Below the pieces are notes generated by a model, which saw nothing but the letters and a program-made list of their open reading frames with translations, made no database searches and was not told the DNA's origin. Made by a program: the position numbers and the translations under genes. From the NCBI GenBank assembly GCA_026260175.1, contig JAKCWW010004326.1, positions 12,712 to 41,919 of the forward strand: a DNA stretch of 29,208 bases, read 5' to 3'. This document shows, in pieces, positions 9,843-19,749 of this stretch (within the stretch, counting starts at the first letter, position 1; the number at the start of each line of letters is the position of its first letter). This DNA comes from Reticulitermes lucifugus. Its lineage: Eukaryota > Arthropoda > Insecta > Blattodea > Rhinotermitidae.

Positions 9843-11904
9843 TTGAACAATTAAGCGACTACCAAGAGAGAACCTGACAGTGTAGTTAGTTAATGGTACA
9901 AATAATTAAATATAAATTGCTTCCTACAACTGCAGAACAGAATACCTATATCTAAACTGTGACACACTTAGCAACTATCAGACTTGTAAGACACGCATCA
10001 TAAATTGCAAATAATGTGCGCTAATATTCTTTAAAAGATCAAGATGATTATTCCAGTGATAAACGTAATAGTTACGAAAGCTGTTTACTCACAGATAACT
10101 ATTATATCCACTGTTTCCTCTACGACAATTGCGGACATTCGTACCTTGATTCCTGAACTACCCAGTATAGTTGTGTTCAATTCTGTGCAAACTGCATCTC
10201 GTTGCTATTCAGGGCAAGAATGATGACGTAGATTATTCTGTCCAATCGATATGTTTAAACGAGCAGCCAGATGAAAATCCCACCTCAAGATCCGCCCACA
10301 GTCCTAATACAACACTTACTTAAAAAATTGCGCCGTTTTAATGTAGAGTCATTATTTCTTTCTGCTAAGGGAACAGAAGTTTATGGACATTTGTTGTGAG
10401 TTTTTCTAATGCAGACTGATCCTCTTACAAAAACATCCTACCATATGTCTCAACAGGATCATATCACAGGACGACAAAGCTAGAATCAGACAACTGATTC
10501 ATCAACCATTTCCATGTATCGCCCAAAATATGCTCTCTCTCTCTCGGACGAACAAGGCCGTTCTGACTTGGATTTATCTCGTGTCTGTGTAGATCAGTGA
10601 AAGAAATATGCCCTGCAGTCTCAAAAAAGAATTGCAACTAATTATTCGTGTTACTACAGAAAATGTGCTACTAGCAGCAGGTTTGCTTACACAAACACTG
10701 GAACGCAAACCGTTACACACGACGCAGCGCCACATATGTTTTCGGGGGTGAATGCGGATCCTATCTTAATTCTGTGACACATACATTTAGTTCAGTATGT
10801 ATTTAAAAATTCGTTTCCTACCTTACAGTAAAAAGTCGGTGTATTTATTACTAAGATCAATCGGTTAATGATGTTTAGGACAGCAGTCCACAGACTAATT
10901 TATTCAGCCAGTCATTTCACATTGTGACTAGACTGAATGCGCGCTGGACTCAAGCCGACACATTTCTGGCATTTCCAAAATCTTTCATGTTCAAGTGTTT
11001 CTCCTTTTCGTAAGCATTCAGTACTGTTCCAAGATAAACACCGCCTACGAAATCACAGCCACATATTGTTATGATGACAGTGCATGCGCTGTAATTTGAG
11101 CTGGCTGTATTTTCCCTTTTCAATTCCTTCCTAGCCTGTTTGACATGCTGGTGTGATACCGACGTAATTTTATAAAATTCATGTTTCTATTAATTCAGTT
11201 TGTTACAAACACAATTATACTGATGGGTTGGAAAGGAAACGATATCGTACACTGTCTAAAATAAAGGGCAATAAAATCCCTGAAGAATGTTTTAGCCCCA
11301 ACACGATTCCATTCGTCCCTCGCGCTCCCTACAAAAATCTGACCTGATCCGGGGAATCTACTTTGATGAAGTGTGTGGGTAGCAAATGAGAGGAAACAAG
11401 GGGTCGAGGGGGCTGGAGTGTTACATCTCATGTGTATGTATTCGACCGGCCTCTGCTGCTGTGTGATTCTCCTGATCATCTCTGTATGAAGCCCGAGTAA
11501 AACTTGAAGAGCTCAAAAAAACGCGACTCAACCCTCAGCCCCCCCCCCTCCGGCCCCTTTTCTCCACACCATTGAGGAGTACGAGAAGCAAACTGGGCAA
11601 GTGAACAGAAAGCCACAATATTGGTCACTATATATAGTTATAGGCCTTATACACACATAGTTACTAATAACGGCTTTATTGATCTTCAAACTGAAACGAT
11701 GCCTGGTGCAGTTGCTTGCCTGCCTTTCCCCGTCTCTCTCTCACTGTATGTTACTTCTACTGCTACACTGGAGGAAGTGGAGTGGTCATACGCTGCTACT
11801 TCAACTGAAGTCACAAACTGTTTTTAGTGCTTTATTTAGTTACGATGTCAGTATCCAAAACGGAGCCGGTGTAAAAACATAATATAAACTGAATTCAAAA
11901 GAAC
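9843..11904. other. Long stretch with nothing recognised
   Basis: Two kilobases of AT-rich DNA with no identified element. Minor features are a (CT)n-like tctctctctctc at about 10535 and a run of ten C's at about 11540 followed by tccggcccc. A 94-codon minus-strand frame (11195-11479) has no motif. Confidence 0.5.
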
Positions 11905-12003
11905 AATGCAGTCCACACAAATAGTTTTGTTACAAAATCAATATCTGCTTTTATACAAAACGCTACATGTTTGGAACACTAAGGGTCATCATCAGGAGAA
12001 AAT
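11905..12003 (-). repeat. Hammerhead-like repeat unit, left member of inverted pair
   Basis: On the minus strand this unit reads CTCCTGATGATGACCC, then a short arm, CAAACATGTAG, GCGTTTTGTATAA and, near its end, GGACTGCATTGTT. CTGATGA (11995 to 11989) is the hammerhead catalytic box. The second box is CAAAC instead of GAAAC, so G12 is lost. A distal stem I of ten pairs is possible between CUUUUGUACA (12012 to 12003) and UGUAUAAAAG (about 11959 to 11950), with one G-U pair. The same unit recurs at 12129-12229 in the other orientation. The left member is therefore a mutated hammerhead with its stem I architecture still visible. Confidence 0.5.
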
Positions 12004-12128
12004 GTACAAAAGAATGGTGGCTAACATTAACATTTTTCATTTCTATGAACGAGATCTCTTCGTTACAGTTTTCTTATATCAAAATTATTGATTATTAATT
12101 ATACATAATGTAAAAATCTTGCACATAT

Positions 12129-12229
12129 AGTTGTGTTAGTTATATATAACCCTTATGGGCCGAAACATGTAGTGTTTTATATAACTACGAATAATGTTTT
12201 ATGTGAAAAATAGCTGTACAGACTGCATT
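12129..12229 (+). repeat. Hammerhead-like repeat unit, right member of inverted pair
   Basis: It aligns with the unit at 11905-12003 read from the other strand: shared ACCCTTA, CCGAAACATGTAGTG (CCAAACATGTAGCG in the partner), GTTTT.TATAA and GACTGCATTGTT. The box GCCGAAAC is intact, followed by ACATGT and A at the expected cleavage position (12171). UAGUUAUAUA (12137-12146) pairs perfectly over ten bases with UAUAUAACUA (12178-12187), giving a distal stem I, and CCC/GGG (12150-12152 with 12157-12159) gives stem II. The first catalytic box has been replaced by AT-rich sequence, so self-cleavage is not expected. Confidence 0.5.
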
Positions 12230-12360
12230 GTTACTTGGTATTTAATTTACGACCCACTGTTCAGATAATACAAATGTTTATTTAGAAGTTGAATATTGTT
12301 TCGTTACAGAATGGGAACGGGAGAAAGATTCAGTTGAACTTTATAATGGTATGTTGAGGA

Positions 12361-12400
<40 letters not shown>

Positions 12401-12401
12401 T
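12361..12401. repeat. (AAT)n microsatellite
   Basis: About 13 uninterrupted AAT units, 41 bp, starting right after ttgagga. Uninterrupted length suggests it is polymorphic. Confidence 0.97.
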
Positions 12402-13202
12402 GTTTAATACTCATTAAAGAATATAACGACGAATTTTGAATCCTCCTCTGATATTTAGGAAAAAGGAAACAGGGTAGGAAACATTTTATTTTCGTGAGAA
12501 ATTCAAACCAATATAGGATTAAGAACAGTGCAGTCGTCCGCAGTGAGCACAACTTGATACCACGGGCTCAAATCTCACTCAAGTTCATGGATATGTCATG
12601 TGTAGGTACAGGTCTTACGATTGGCCGAACCCACTTCGAAGGAGTCACTTTACATGTGACTGATTTCACTGTGTCAGAAAAACAAAAGGCTGAAGAGATG
12701 TGCACAAAGTTACTTTTGTGCAGAAAGTGTACACCAAACTCGCCAAAAAAAAAAAATACATCGCAGCATACTGGCTTTAACAGCTTCGGACAGGCACAGT
12801 ACACGGCCTTATACAGGACAGATGTCCTGTAATCCCACAGTTCATTTCACAAAACTCTTCTAAGGTCTTTTCTAAACATATTAATCATGTCCCTATTCTC
12901 AGCTCATCAACACTAACGGATAATGTCACAAACAGATCCTACTTTAAGTTGGTTAACGTCGTTCTACATTTGTCGTAAGAGATTCGAATTAATGTTATCC
13001 TCCCTCATATATCGTCCACACTTCTTTACGGTGGAGGTTTGTAATTATAATGCTTTATATGTATCTTTCATACGTGCGTTATATGCTTATTTATCCCGAA
13101 AATCTACCTCATTTTTTATTTAATCATACAAATGTCGGTGAAGAAAGAACACACTGTGACTCTTAAACTGCTTCGTACCTGTAATAATCGTAAAATAAAA
13201 AT
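12402..13202. other. Stretch with one unremarkable open frame
   Basis: A 112-codon plus-strand frame (12494-12832) contains short lysine-rich and cysteine-containing pieces (CTKLLLCRKCTPNSPKKK) but ends in an A-run-encoded lysine tract. It matches no family I know. The opposite strand is also open for 78 codons. I regard both as chance. Confidence 0.4.
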
Positions 13203-13447
13203 CCATCCAGTTACACACAGGCGGTGTAAATGGAACCCCTATTTTATTCCGAAATATTTCGGTCTTGTAGGACCGTCATTAGGGAATTTACATTTACACA
13301 AGCTCTCCGTGTAAACTTAATGAAGTTTTACATTAGTTCATACAATACTGACTACTGCTAATATTTCAGAACCTTGTATTTACTGCTTGTTATATTTATG
13401 TGAAATAGGGATACCATTTACACCCATTTATGTGTACCTAGATGGTT
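13203..13447. repeat. Inverted repeat enclosing a hammerhead-like motif
   Basis: The arm at 13203-13248, read on the minus strand, matches the arm at 13403-13447 read on the plus strand: AAATAGGGGTTCCATTTACACC against AAATAGGG-TACCATTTACACC-like, then TGTGTA.CT.GATGG on both. A third related piece, tagggaatttacatttacac (13281-13300), folds back on the left arm. The left unit contains the hammerhead relic at 13246-13287 pointing outward, and the right unit keeps only sequence from the 3' side. Total span is about 245 bp. Confidence 0.55.
13246..13287 (-). ncRNA. Hammerhead ribozyme-like motif, one core base changed
   Basis: On the minus strand: AUUCC, CUAAUGA, C, GGUC, CUACAA, GACC, GAAAUAUUUC, GGAAU. 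Stem I (AUUCC with GGAAU) is five perfect pairs and stem II (GGUC with GACC) four. GAAA is intact, and the base before the 3' side of stem I is C, the favoured cleavage position. CUAAUGA departs from CUGANGA by G5 to A, a change expected to abolish catalysis. Stem III is only a minimal AU-rich turn. One unpaired base sits at the foot of stem II, as at 25464. Confidence 0.4.
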
Positions 13448-13923
13448 TTTTACTTTATAATTATTATGCAGAGTGGAGTTGATAATTACACAAATTTCTC
13501 TACTGCTGATTCACAAGTACCGTCCACCTTTGTTCCACCCTCAAAGTAACAGACGCAGTTTCATAGCAATACGCAATAGTTACAACGAACATCCTTCCAG
13601 GTCGATTTCGGTACACGTAATTCCCGCTCCAGACGCCTCTCTACGTAATTCGTGCGATCCCCTGTCCCACCGACTCCCACCAATCCGTGGAGTAGAAATC
13701 CTCAAAAACTGAAGGTCCCTCAGGTGGATAATTAATTTTCCCACCCTTTAATGAACCCAAAGGTTTATTACAATGTTCCCAGGAACCGGCCAACGAGTGT
13801 TATCTTTATTTGTATCCAGTCAACACCCCCACATTCTATTTCTTTCAGATCCATCTTAGCATTAACAACGGCAATGATCAGATGGAAGGTAAACGGAAAT
13901 TCTTATAGATGAAAGTATATGAG
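13448..13923. other. Stretch with nothing recognised
   Basis: A 79-codon plus frame (13473-13712) has no motif. No repeat identified. Confidence 0.5.
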
Positions 13924-14153
13924 TTATATCTCGAGGCGGTCTGACCATTAACGGACTCTATCGGACGCTGAGAGTAACCACGTGTTTTGCGAGTCTTTAA
14001 CATACCCATCGTCTCCTGTAAATATAAACCTTCCCATCTAGACCTAGGTCTCCCAGATGGTCTCCTTATTTCAGGTTTTCTGGCAAAAAAAAATGTTTTA
14101 TGCATTTTTCATTTCCCCGATGCGTATGAAATATCCGACCCAGACAATCCTCT
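13924..14153 (-). pseudogene. LINE C-terminal tail relic, antisense
   Basis: Read on the minus strand from 14153: RIVWVGYFIRIGEMKNA, a stop, then in another frame FFARKPEIRRPSGRPRSRWE, then shifted again VKDSQNTWLLSASDRVR, a stop, WSDRLEI and a final TAA at 13924-13926. RI.W.G....R......A......KPE..RP.GRPR.RWE is the conserved stretch near the ORF2 C terminus of many non-LTR retrotransposons. The final segment differs from the tails at 6132 and 9651, so this is probably another family. Two frameshifts and two premature stops make it a fossil. An A-run (14087-14095) caused one of the shifts. The endonuclease and reverse transcriptase are not visible further upstream. Confidence 0.65.
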
Positions 14154-14155
14154 TG

Positions 14156-15180
14156 ACATTATCGCGTATTGGTGAACAGAATTAGTTGTAAATTTCTAAT
14201 ATTAAAGATCTAAATATTCACACTTTCAGAATTAATTCTGAATCAGAACAGGCCAGACAGCCTAACAGTGAAATAAAATGTACAGTAATGATAATACAGA
14301 GTTAATTATCTCCCTCTCCTGGACAGATTACTCTTGTTTACGTACTTATTAGTTCGTTTACTTTAAGTCGGAATGTGTTTATAGCCACTTACGATGCAGA
14401 TGCCCAGCAGCGTGTTCAAACAACAGATACGAATTCACACCTGTTTCTCCCAAGATGTTGCAAGAGTCACTTCAGGAAACTAATTGGCATTCTATCCGCG
14501 CAACCAAACATCGTGAACCAGGCGACCTCTCGTCTTTATTGTTTACAAGATTTTAAGTTGTTTCCGGGTCTATAAATTGCCTGTGTCTTTACAAAATCTA
14601 CAGAACAGCAATAATATGAATACACCTGTATCCATAAACACGTCCAGCGCCAGCATATGTCTGTATAAATTTTAAGGCAAGTGTATACGAAGTACGTATT
14701 TCCTCACAGAAGTAACAGGACATAAAAAGACGGATAATGAAGGCAAAGAAGATATCAAAGAAAAACTGTAAATAACAGAAATCAATAAAATAATAGAATA
14801 ACCGCAAAGCGTAACACTTCCGGCGCGTTCGCTCTGTTATTGTCTCTGGATTTTAAATTGCGACTATTTTCAATAAAATCACTGACATGCCAATAAGTCT
14901 ACTCGAAATGTGACGTTTTATGTAACACACGCTGGTACAAGTTTCCTCCGTATATTACGAACTGAATTACAACCGATTAGAACCAATATCTCGGAAACGG
15001 TGTGATATTGATCATATTTTATTGTTACATTTTGATAGTCAACTTTTTCTTCAGCCTCAACTGGTACAGATTCGGTATTAAATATAAAGACCAATGACGA
15101 CGGGATATTATCATTAATGCATGTGGGTATTCTGGGGAAGTGTCTGATATACAGCCGTTTTTTCCTTCCAGTTAAGATTC
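14156..15180. other. Stretch with nothing recognised
   Basis: AT-rich, one kilobase. The short perfect palindrome cagaattaattctg occurs at about 14227-14240. Frames of 66 and 69 codons (14375-14575 plus, 14598-14807 minus) have no motif. Confidence 0.5.
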
Positions 15181-15345
15181 ATATTTAATGAAATTAACAC
15201 CAGTGCTTTGTTTTTTCTTTTATTTTTGTCTTAGCTTTGTTCTTGTCTTGGTTTGTTCTTCCCTTGTACTTATGCCGTTTTTATAATTAGTCACTGGGCT
15301 GTTGAGTCAGTACGTAATAAATAAAGAATTGAAATGATTCAATTT
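15181..15345 (+). repeat. LINE-like 3' terminus
   Basis: A T-rich segment (ttttttcttttatttttgtc, about 15210) leads to gggctgttgagtcagtacgt and then aataaataaagaattgaaat. The last 48 bp align with 20335-20388 (gctgttaagcctgcacgata, then ataaatagcaattgaa). The layout, a T-rich 3' UTR, a conserved GCTGTT-AG block, an AATAAA signal and an ATTGAA-type tail, is that of a non-LTR retrotransposon 3' end. The parent LINE is not identified. Confidence 0.4.
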
Positions 15346-16113
15346 CTGCTTCAACCATGATCAAGGTCAAGGATTCACACACTCTCAACAGGCAACAAGT
15401 GTTTACTTTTGAATACTGTAATATTTAATCACACAAAATTTGATGTTATGGGAGGGTTACGTATACAGCACGAAAGGAAGAGGTAAAAAATGCGTACAAA
15501 ATTTTTGTCGTAAACACGAAAGGAAAAGACTACTTGGAGATAAGAGTGGAGATGAGAGAGTAATTTTAAAACGGTCTTGTGGACACAGGATACGCTGATG
15601 TGGACTGGGTTCATCTAGCTCCGGTGTCTAGTGGCGAGCTCCTCTGAACACGTAATGAATCTTCGAGACTCGCACAAAGCATAGAATGTACTGACCACTG
15701 TCACGAAATCAAAGCTGTTTCAGGACCTGTACTCTTCCCCCTGTGTTTTTATCTCGCTCTCTGTTTCTACGGCCCTCAGGTACAGGCTCGGAAGTGGTGC
15801 AAACAAGAGGCGGTCGCGCTCAGTCATTAGCCGACTTCTGCTTGCGGGAGTTGGAAGGCAGACCAGCAGTTTCCACACCAGTAGACATTCTCTACGCAGT
15901 GCCGCCGTCTGGTGGCTGGACGATTGGTTATAGATAATGACAAGGAGGATGGGAAACAGAGATAGAGCAGAGGGTGGCCTGTGCCTAGAACAGCAAAAAT
16001 GATCTATGGGACTGCCAATACGTCAGTACAATATGGTGATTAGTCTGCAGATAAAGTCCCATCTTCGAATCCCGTGCATAAAATTTACTGGGCCAGGACG
16101 TTATGTGAGTGCA
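15346..16113. other. Stretch with one B-box-like site
   Basis: Mostly unrecognised. A moderately GC-rich patch lies at 15770-15915. At about 16050-16075, catcttcgaatcccgtgca resembles a B box followed by a tRNA-like end, possibly a second degraded SINE head directly upstream of the SINE-B copy at 16114. Confidence 0.35.
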
Positions 16114-16390
16114 GCCGGGATAGTGCGATCTGTACAGTGACTAGGCTACTGGCTGGACGACTGAGAAACGGCAGTTCGATTCCCATCGTGGGTAAGAGAT
16201 TTTGTCTTTCCAAAACATCTGGGACCTAACCAGCCTCCTATTCCTTCGGTACCGCGGCGTGCAGCTGACAACTTACCTCCACCTGGTGCCGAGGTTACGA
16301 ATGCGTAGGGCCGTACCTCCACTCTCCCATACATCTCAACCGCGCAGTGCTTAACTGAGCAGGACAGCTTCTTTCCTTTACCTTTATCAC
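16114..16390 (+). repeat. SINE-B copy, tRNA-derived
   Basis: It starts gccgggatag as at 19751. The B box is agttcgattcccatcgtggg (16172-16191). The body carries aaccagcctcctattcc, accacctggtgccgaggtta-like sequence and ccgtacctccactctccc, and the end is pyrimidine-rich, ctttcctttacctttatcac (about 16370-16390). This is the fullest SINE-B copy here and serves as the reference for the family. The A box (tagtgcgatctgtacag) is eroded. No convincing target-site duplication. Confidence 0.65.
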
Positions 16391-16854
16391 GGGCTCAATA
16401 GACGATTCGTATCACATATTGCAACCCACTGTCGGTTTAACGTTAACTCAATATTAAATTATGCGAAACTGTAATTTTAAGGACCATAAAGGCCGATAAA
16501 ATCCCAGAGGTAAACTGTCACAAATAAACTTCATAAAAAGTCTAGCCTCAATACGCGCAACCTGAGAAGTGTTGAAACGGACAATTACAATATGCACTAC
16601 GTGGTGCTGCTATCTAGGGGAAACTTTTCGGTAAATGTGGACACTGAAATGCAAGCTCACGAACGTCTTCCACTGCTACCATCTTCTGCTCATGTTCGTA
16701 ACTAACTGCTCATATAAATGACAGGGCAGCAAGCTTAACCTTTCATGTATATAAATCGTTTCGTATGATTATGGAAGTAAACAAGACAGGCAATGTACGT
16801 ATAACGTGACACTATGACACGTTCGCGTGACGTTTATACCTCCTCGGCTATCGT
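16391..16854. other. Stretch with nothing recognised
   Basis: AT-rich, no element or coding potential identified. Confidence 0.5.
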
Positions 16855-17400
16855 AACAGCCTGATACCATATCACTCAAAGAGAGCGCTTTTATGGCGAT
16901 TTAATGTCGCCGGCAACAATAAGACTTACTTAGGTCTTCACGTTAAGTGGCCCATATTTTTGTTCGATTTTAACCAAATCTGGCTTTTCTCGACAGACTT
17001 CCACAGAAGTTCCCAGTGTCAAATTTCATGTAAATCCGTCCAGTGGGAACCGCGCTAATATATGCGGACAGACGGACAGACAGACAGACACCTGGACAGA
17101 CGGACGAGCGGACTAACAGCCTGATACTATTTCCGTGGAAGAGAGAGCTTTTGTGGCGATTTAATGTAGCCAGCAAAAACAAAACTTACTTAGTTCTTCT
17201 TGTGAAGTGAGAGATATTATCGAAATCTGGATTTTCTGGACAGATTTACATTAAAGTCCCCAATATCAAATTCATGAAAATCCGTCCAGTGGGAGCTGCG
17301 CTAATGCATAGTACGGACGAACGGACGGAGAGATGGACAGACGGACGGACATTACGAACGTAATACGCGCTTTTTGCGACTATGCGAACGCCCCTAAAAA
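16855..17400 (-). repeat. GACA/GACG-core element, tandemly duplicated copy
   Basis: Two units, 260 bp apart, share acagcctgata (16856 and 17116), gagagc.cttt.tggcgattta, aacttacttag.tcttc, tctgg.ttttct..acagattt and ttcatg.aaatccgtccagtg, followed by gggaaccgcgctaat or gggagctgcgctaat. Each unit ends in a degenerate (GGAC)/(AGAC) microsatellite (17061-17112 and 17311-17350). The right end, 17369-17400, is a 32-bp block that matches 24930-24961 in reverse at 28 of 32 positions. A motif of the kind tcatgaaaatccgtccagt, just before a CAGACAGA tract, is common near the 3' ends of insect LINE-derived repeats, so a LINE-related non-autonomous family is likely. Strand is given relative to the copy at 24930. 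Confidence 0.7.
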
Positions 17401-18543
17401 TGTCAATTAAACCCATTTACGAAGTTCAACAACAACCTGAAATTACATTACTTACAAGCTTTAAAAGTTCACAAAACGCATGCTACCATTCAGTTCAGAA
17501 TCTTATGGTATGTTTCTGTAATTAACTGTAAAGAAAACAACATATGGAAACCAGGAATTACGAAAATTCATGCAACTTCTATGCACTTTAGGCACAACGT
17601 CTTATAATAAAACTATATAACGCTGTTTTATTTTGTCTGCACAAAATACCAACACAACATTCTTTAGAAGTTACCAATCAAAACAAATGCTCAAAATTAT
17701 AAAACATTTCCACATACGTAAACTACATCAGCTGTGCAGTAAGCACTGAACTTATCCACCAGTTTCCGCACATACAAAACTAACACACAAAGGATCAAAG
17801 GTCTGACAGCCGTAAAAATACGCCGAAGGGTTAAACACCTTTATGCATACCAACTACTGATTAGGAAAAAGGTAATCAATATCACTATAACCTGTCACTG
17901 TTTCTTGGTCTAGACTGGTATCATTTACTTTCAGTGACGCAATCTGACGTAAGACTGAAGGCCTGTATTATAAAAAGTAGTTTGTACGCAGTTAAAAGAA
18001 GGAAGGCGTGGAACACTAACACAAACAGCATATCCAATAAACCCCTAGCCAGTGAATGTTCAGTACTGCGGAGAGTACGCCACGCAGTATCAAGAAGAGC
18101 AACCGAAGTTCGCATGTCTCCCTAATCACTTTTAAAGTTGTCTTTTTGTTCAATCGCTGTATAAACTCTCTTTAATCTTCGTTCGAGGAAAGAAAGAGCT
18201 GAAAAACGAGTTGAATTACCACAGAGAAGCAAGTTTCCCGAACTAGAAGGAATGTTGTAATGACAGCCGTATGTTCGGGGCAGGAATCGCTTATGGGTCA
18301 AGGTTAAGCATCAGTACGTTGGCTTTTGGAGCATGGAATGCTAAAATGTTTTAAGATCATCAATTAAGGAATGCAACTGTTGGCTTCTAAAATACGAGAT
18401 GTTCTCATTCCACATGTTTCACTTAACAACAGCCGTGCTGCTATTCCTTTCAGACACAAGCTTTAGAGAGAAGAAAGTTCTACTGAAGCAACGGTTTGCG
18501 CTACATCACAAACTGGAAAACCAGATAAATAAATAATAATTTA
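17401..18543. other. Stretch with nothing recognised
   Basis: AT-rich, 1.1 kb. Antiparallel frames of 63 and 64 codons overlap near 17921-18125 and carry no motif. An ataaataaataataat tail-like run (18525-18541) precedes the pyrimidine tract and may be the 3' end of an unrecognised retroelement. Confidence 0.45.
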
Positions 18544-18810
18544 ATTTGCTCTTTCGTTTCTTTCTTCCTGTTCTTCTTTACCATCTCGTCCTCTTTCTCT
18601 TCTCTTCCTCCGTCTTCTCCATTTCCTTATCATCTTCTCAACCTTCTACTCGTCTTCTCTGTCCCTTAAACTAATTGCCCTTCTTCTACTTTCTTCTTCC
18701 TCTTTTCCCCATCTTTGTTTTTCTGCGTCATCATCACCATCGCCTCCTCCTCCTCCTTTTATTCATATTCTTATGTCCTTTTTCCTCCGTTTGCATTTCC
18801 GTCTTCGCAT
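18544..18810 (+). repeat. Polypyrimidine tract, decayed (TTC/TCC)n
   Basis: About 265 bp in which the plus strand is overwhelmingly C and T, with runs such as tcttctcttcctccgtcttc, tttcttcttcctcttttccc and cctcctcctcctcc. Strand asymmetry of this length is compatible with triplex (H-DNA) formation and slipped expansion. No protein or RNA feature is implied. Confidence 0.85.
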
Positions 18811-19748
18811 AATGGTGCTTTCAGTGTCTGCCAGAGATGAGCGGAAAGTACTGTTGGTGTCGTACTAGACAACACAATGGCATGCTACACACCAAGACTG
18901 CACTTGCTAGTCAAGCTAAAAGTATCAACCAGTATAAAAGAGTTGTGTCGACTGACTGAAAGCACTTTGGTTTCTTAGGTTCAATGTTTAGAGAATAATG
19001 AGTAGCAAAGAATGCGGAAAGTAGTGATCATTGGCTAATTTTAAGTAATATTCCGTCATATAGCCGAAGGAACTGACAACAAGCGCAAATACCCTCAGTC
19101 AGAACAGCGGATCATTGGGCTGAGATGTAAACCCGCGACCTCCCGAATAAGAAGCAGTACTACACACAGGACTGTCCGACTTGTGATTCCTATTGAAAGG
19201 TAACGATGAAATTGAAATTAGAGAGTCGGAACTTAATAATCAGAACAATCATTTCAAACTTCATTAATAAAAGTAAATCAAAAACACATTAACGTTGCTA
19301 TTAATAGCAAATGGCAAAGCGCCTGTCGGACGTGCAGGCGATGAAGAGCCCAAGAAAAGAGAGCGCAAGCCTGCAGCACAAATAGGCTATACGGGAAGTA
19401 AAGTCCGTATATCAAGTTCGAGTTACACAGTGTTCTCAGTGTGTAAGTACACACACATATGGGAAAAGCACCCCCCCCCAACAACGGTACAAAAGACCAA
19501 ACTTGACGAAAAGTGTAAAATTAGATTTTATACTCTAAACCGAATAATGCTGTACAACATTCACCTTTTGCGCCGCACAGATATTTCGCGTTCTTTCTCC
19601 TTGCCATTGTTTGTTAATACGTGGAAAATTCCATTGCTTTTTCGTAACTTAACACAATTCCTGCCAGCAGAGGCCTGTCTATTCATTTCACTTTCCTATT
19701 TGCCATTTTGTTCGACATTAACACATAATCCGTAACAAATATTTAGAA
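18811..19748. other. Stretch with longest open frame and a tRNA-like relic
   Basis: At 19090-19165 the minus strand reads ttcgggaggtcgcgggttta then catctcagcccaatgat, which looks like a worn B box of a SINE head. The longest open frame in the window (146 codons, 19295-19735, plus) begins NGKAPVGRAGDEEPKKRERK and then becomes compositionally irregular, with a run of Pro encoded by a C-tract at 19471. The first 35 residues look more protein-like than the rest but match nothing I know. It is probably chance or a repeat. Confidence 0.35.
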
Positions 19749-19749
19749 A

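Noticed and set aside
11195..11479. 94-codon minus-strand open frame as a gene
   Set aside because: No domain or codon pattern; consistent with chance in this much sequence.
11530..11565. G-quadruplex from the C-run at 11540
   Set aside because: One long run and one short run; four separate G-tracts on the minus strand are not clearly available.
12494..12832. 112-codon open frame as a gene
   Set aside because: No motif, an A-run-encoded lysine stretch, the antisense strand also open, and no splice or promoter support.
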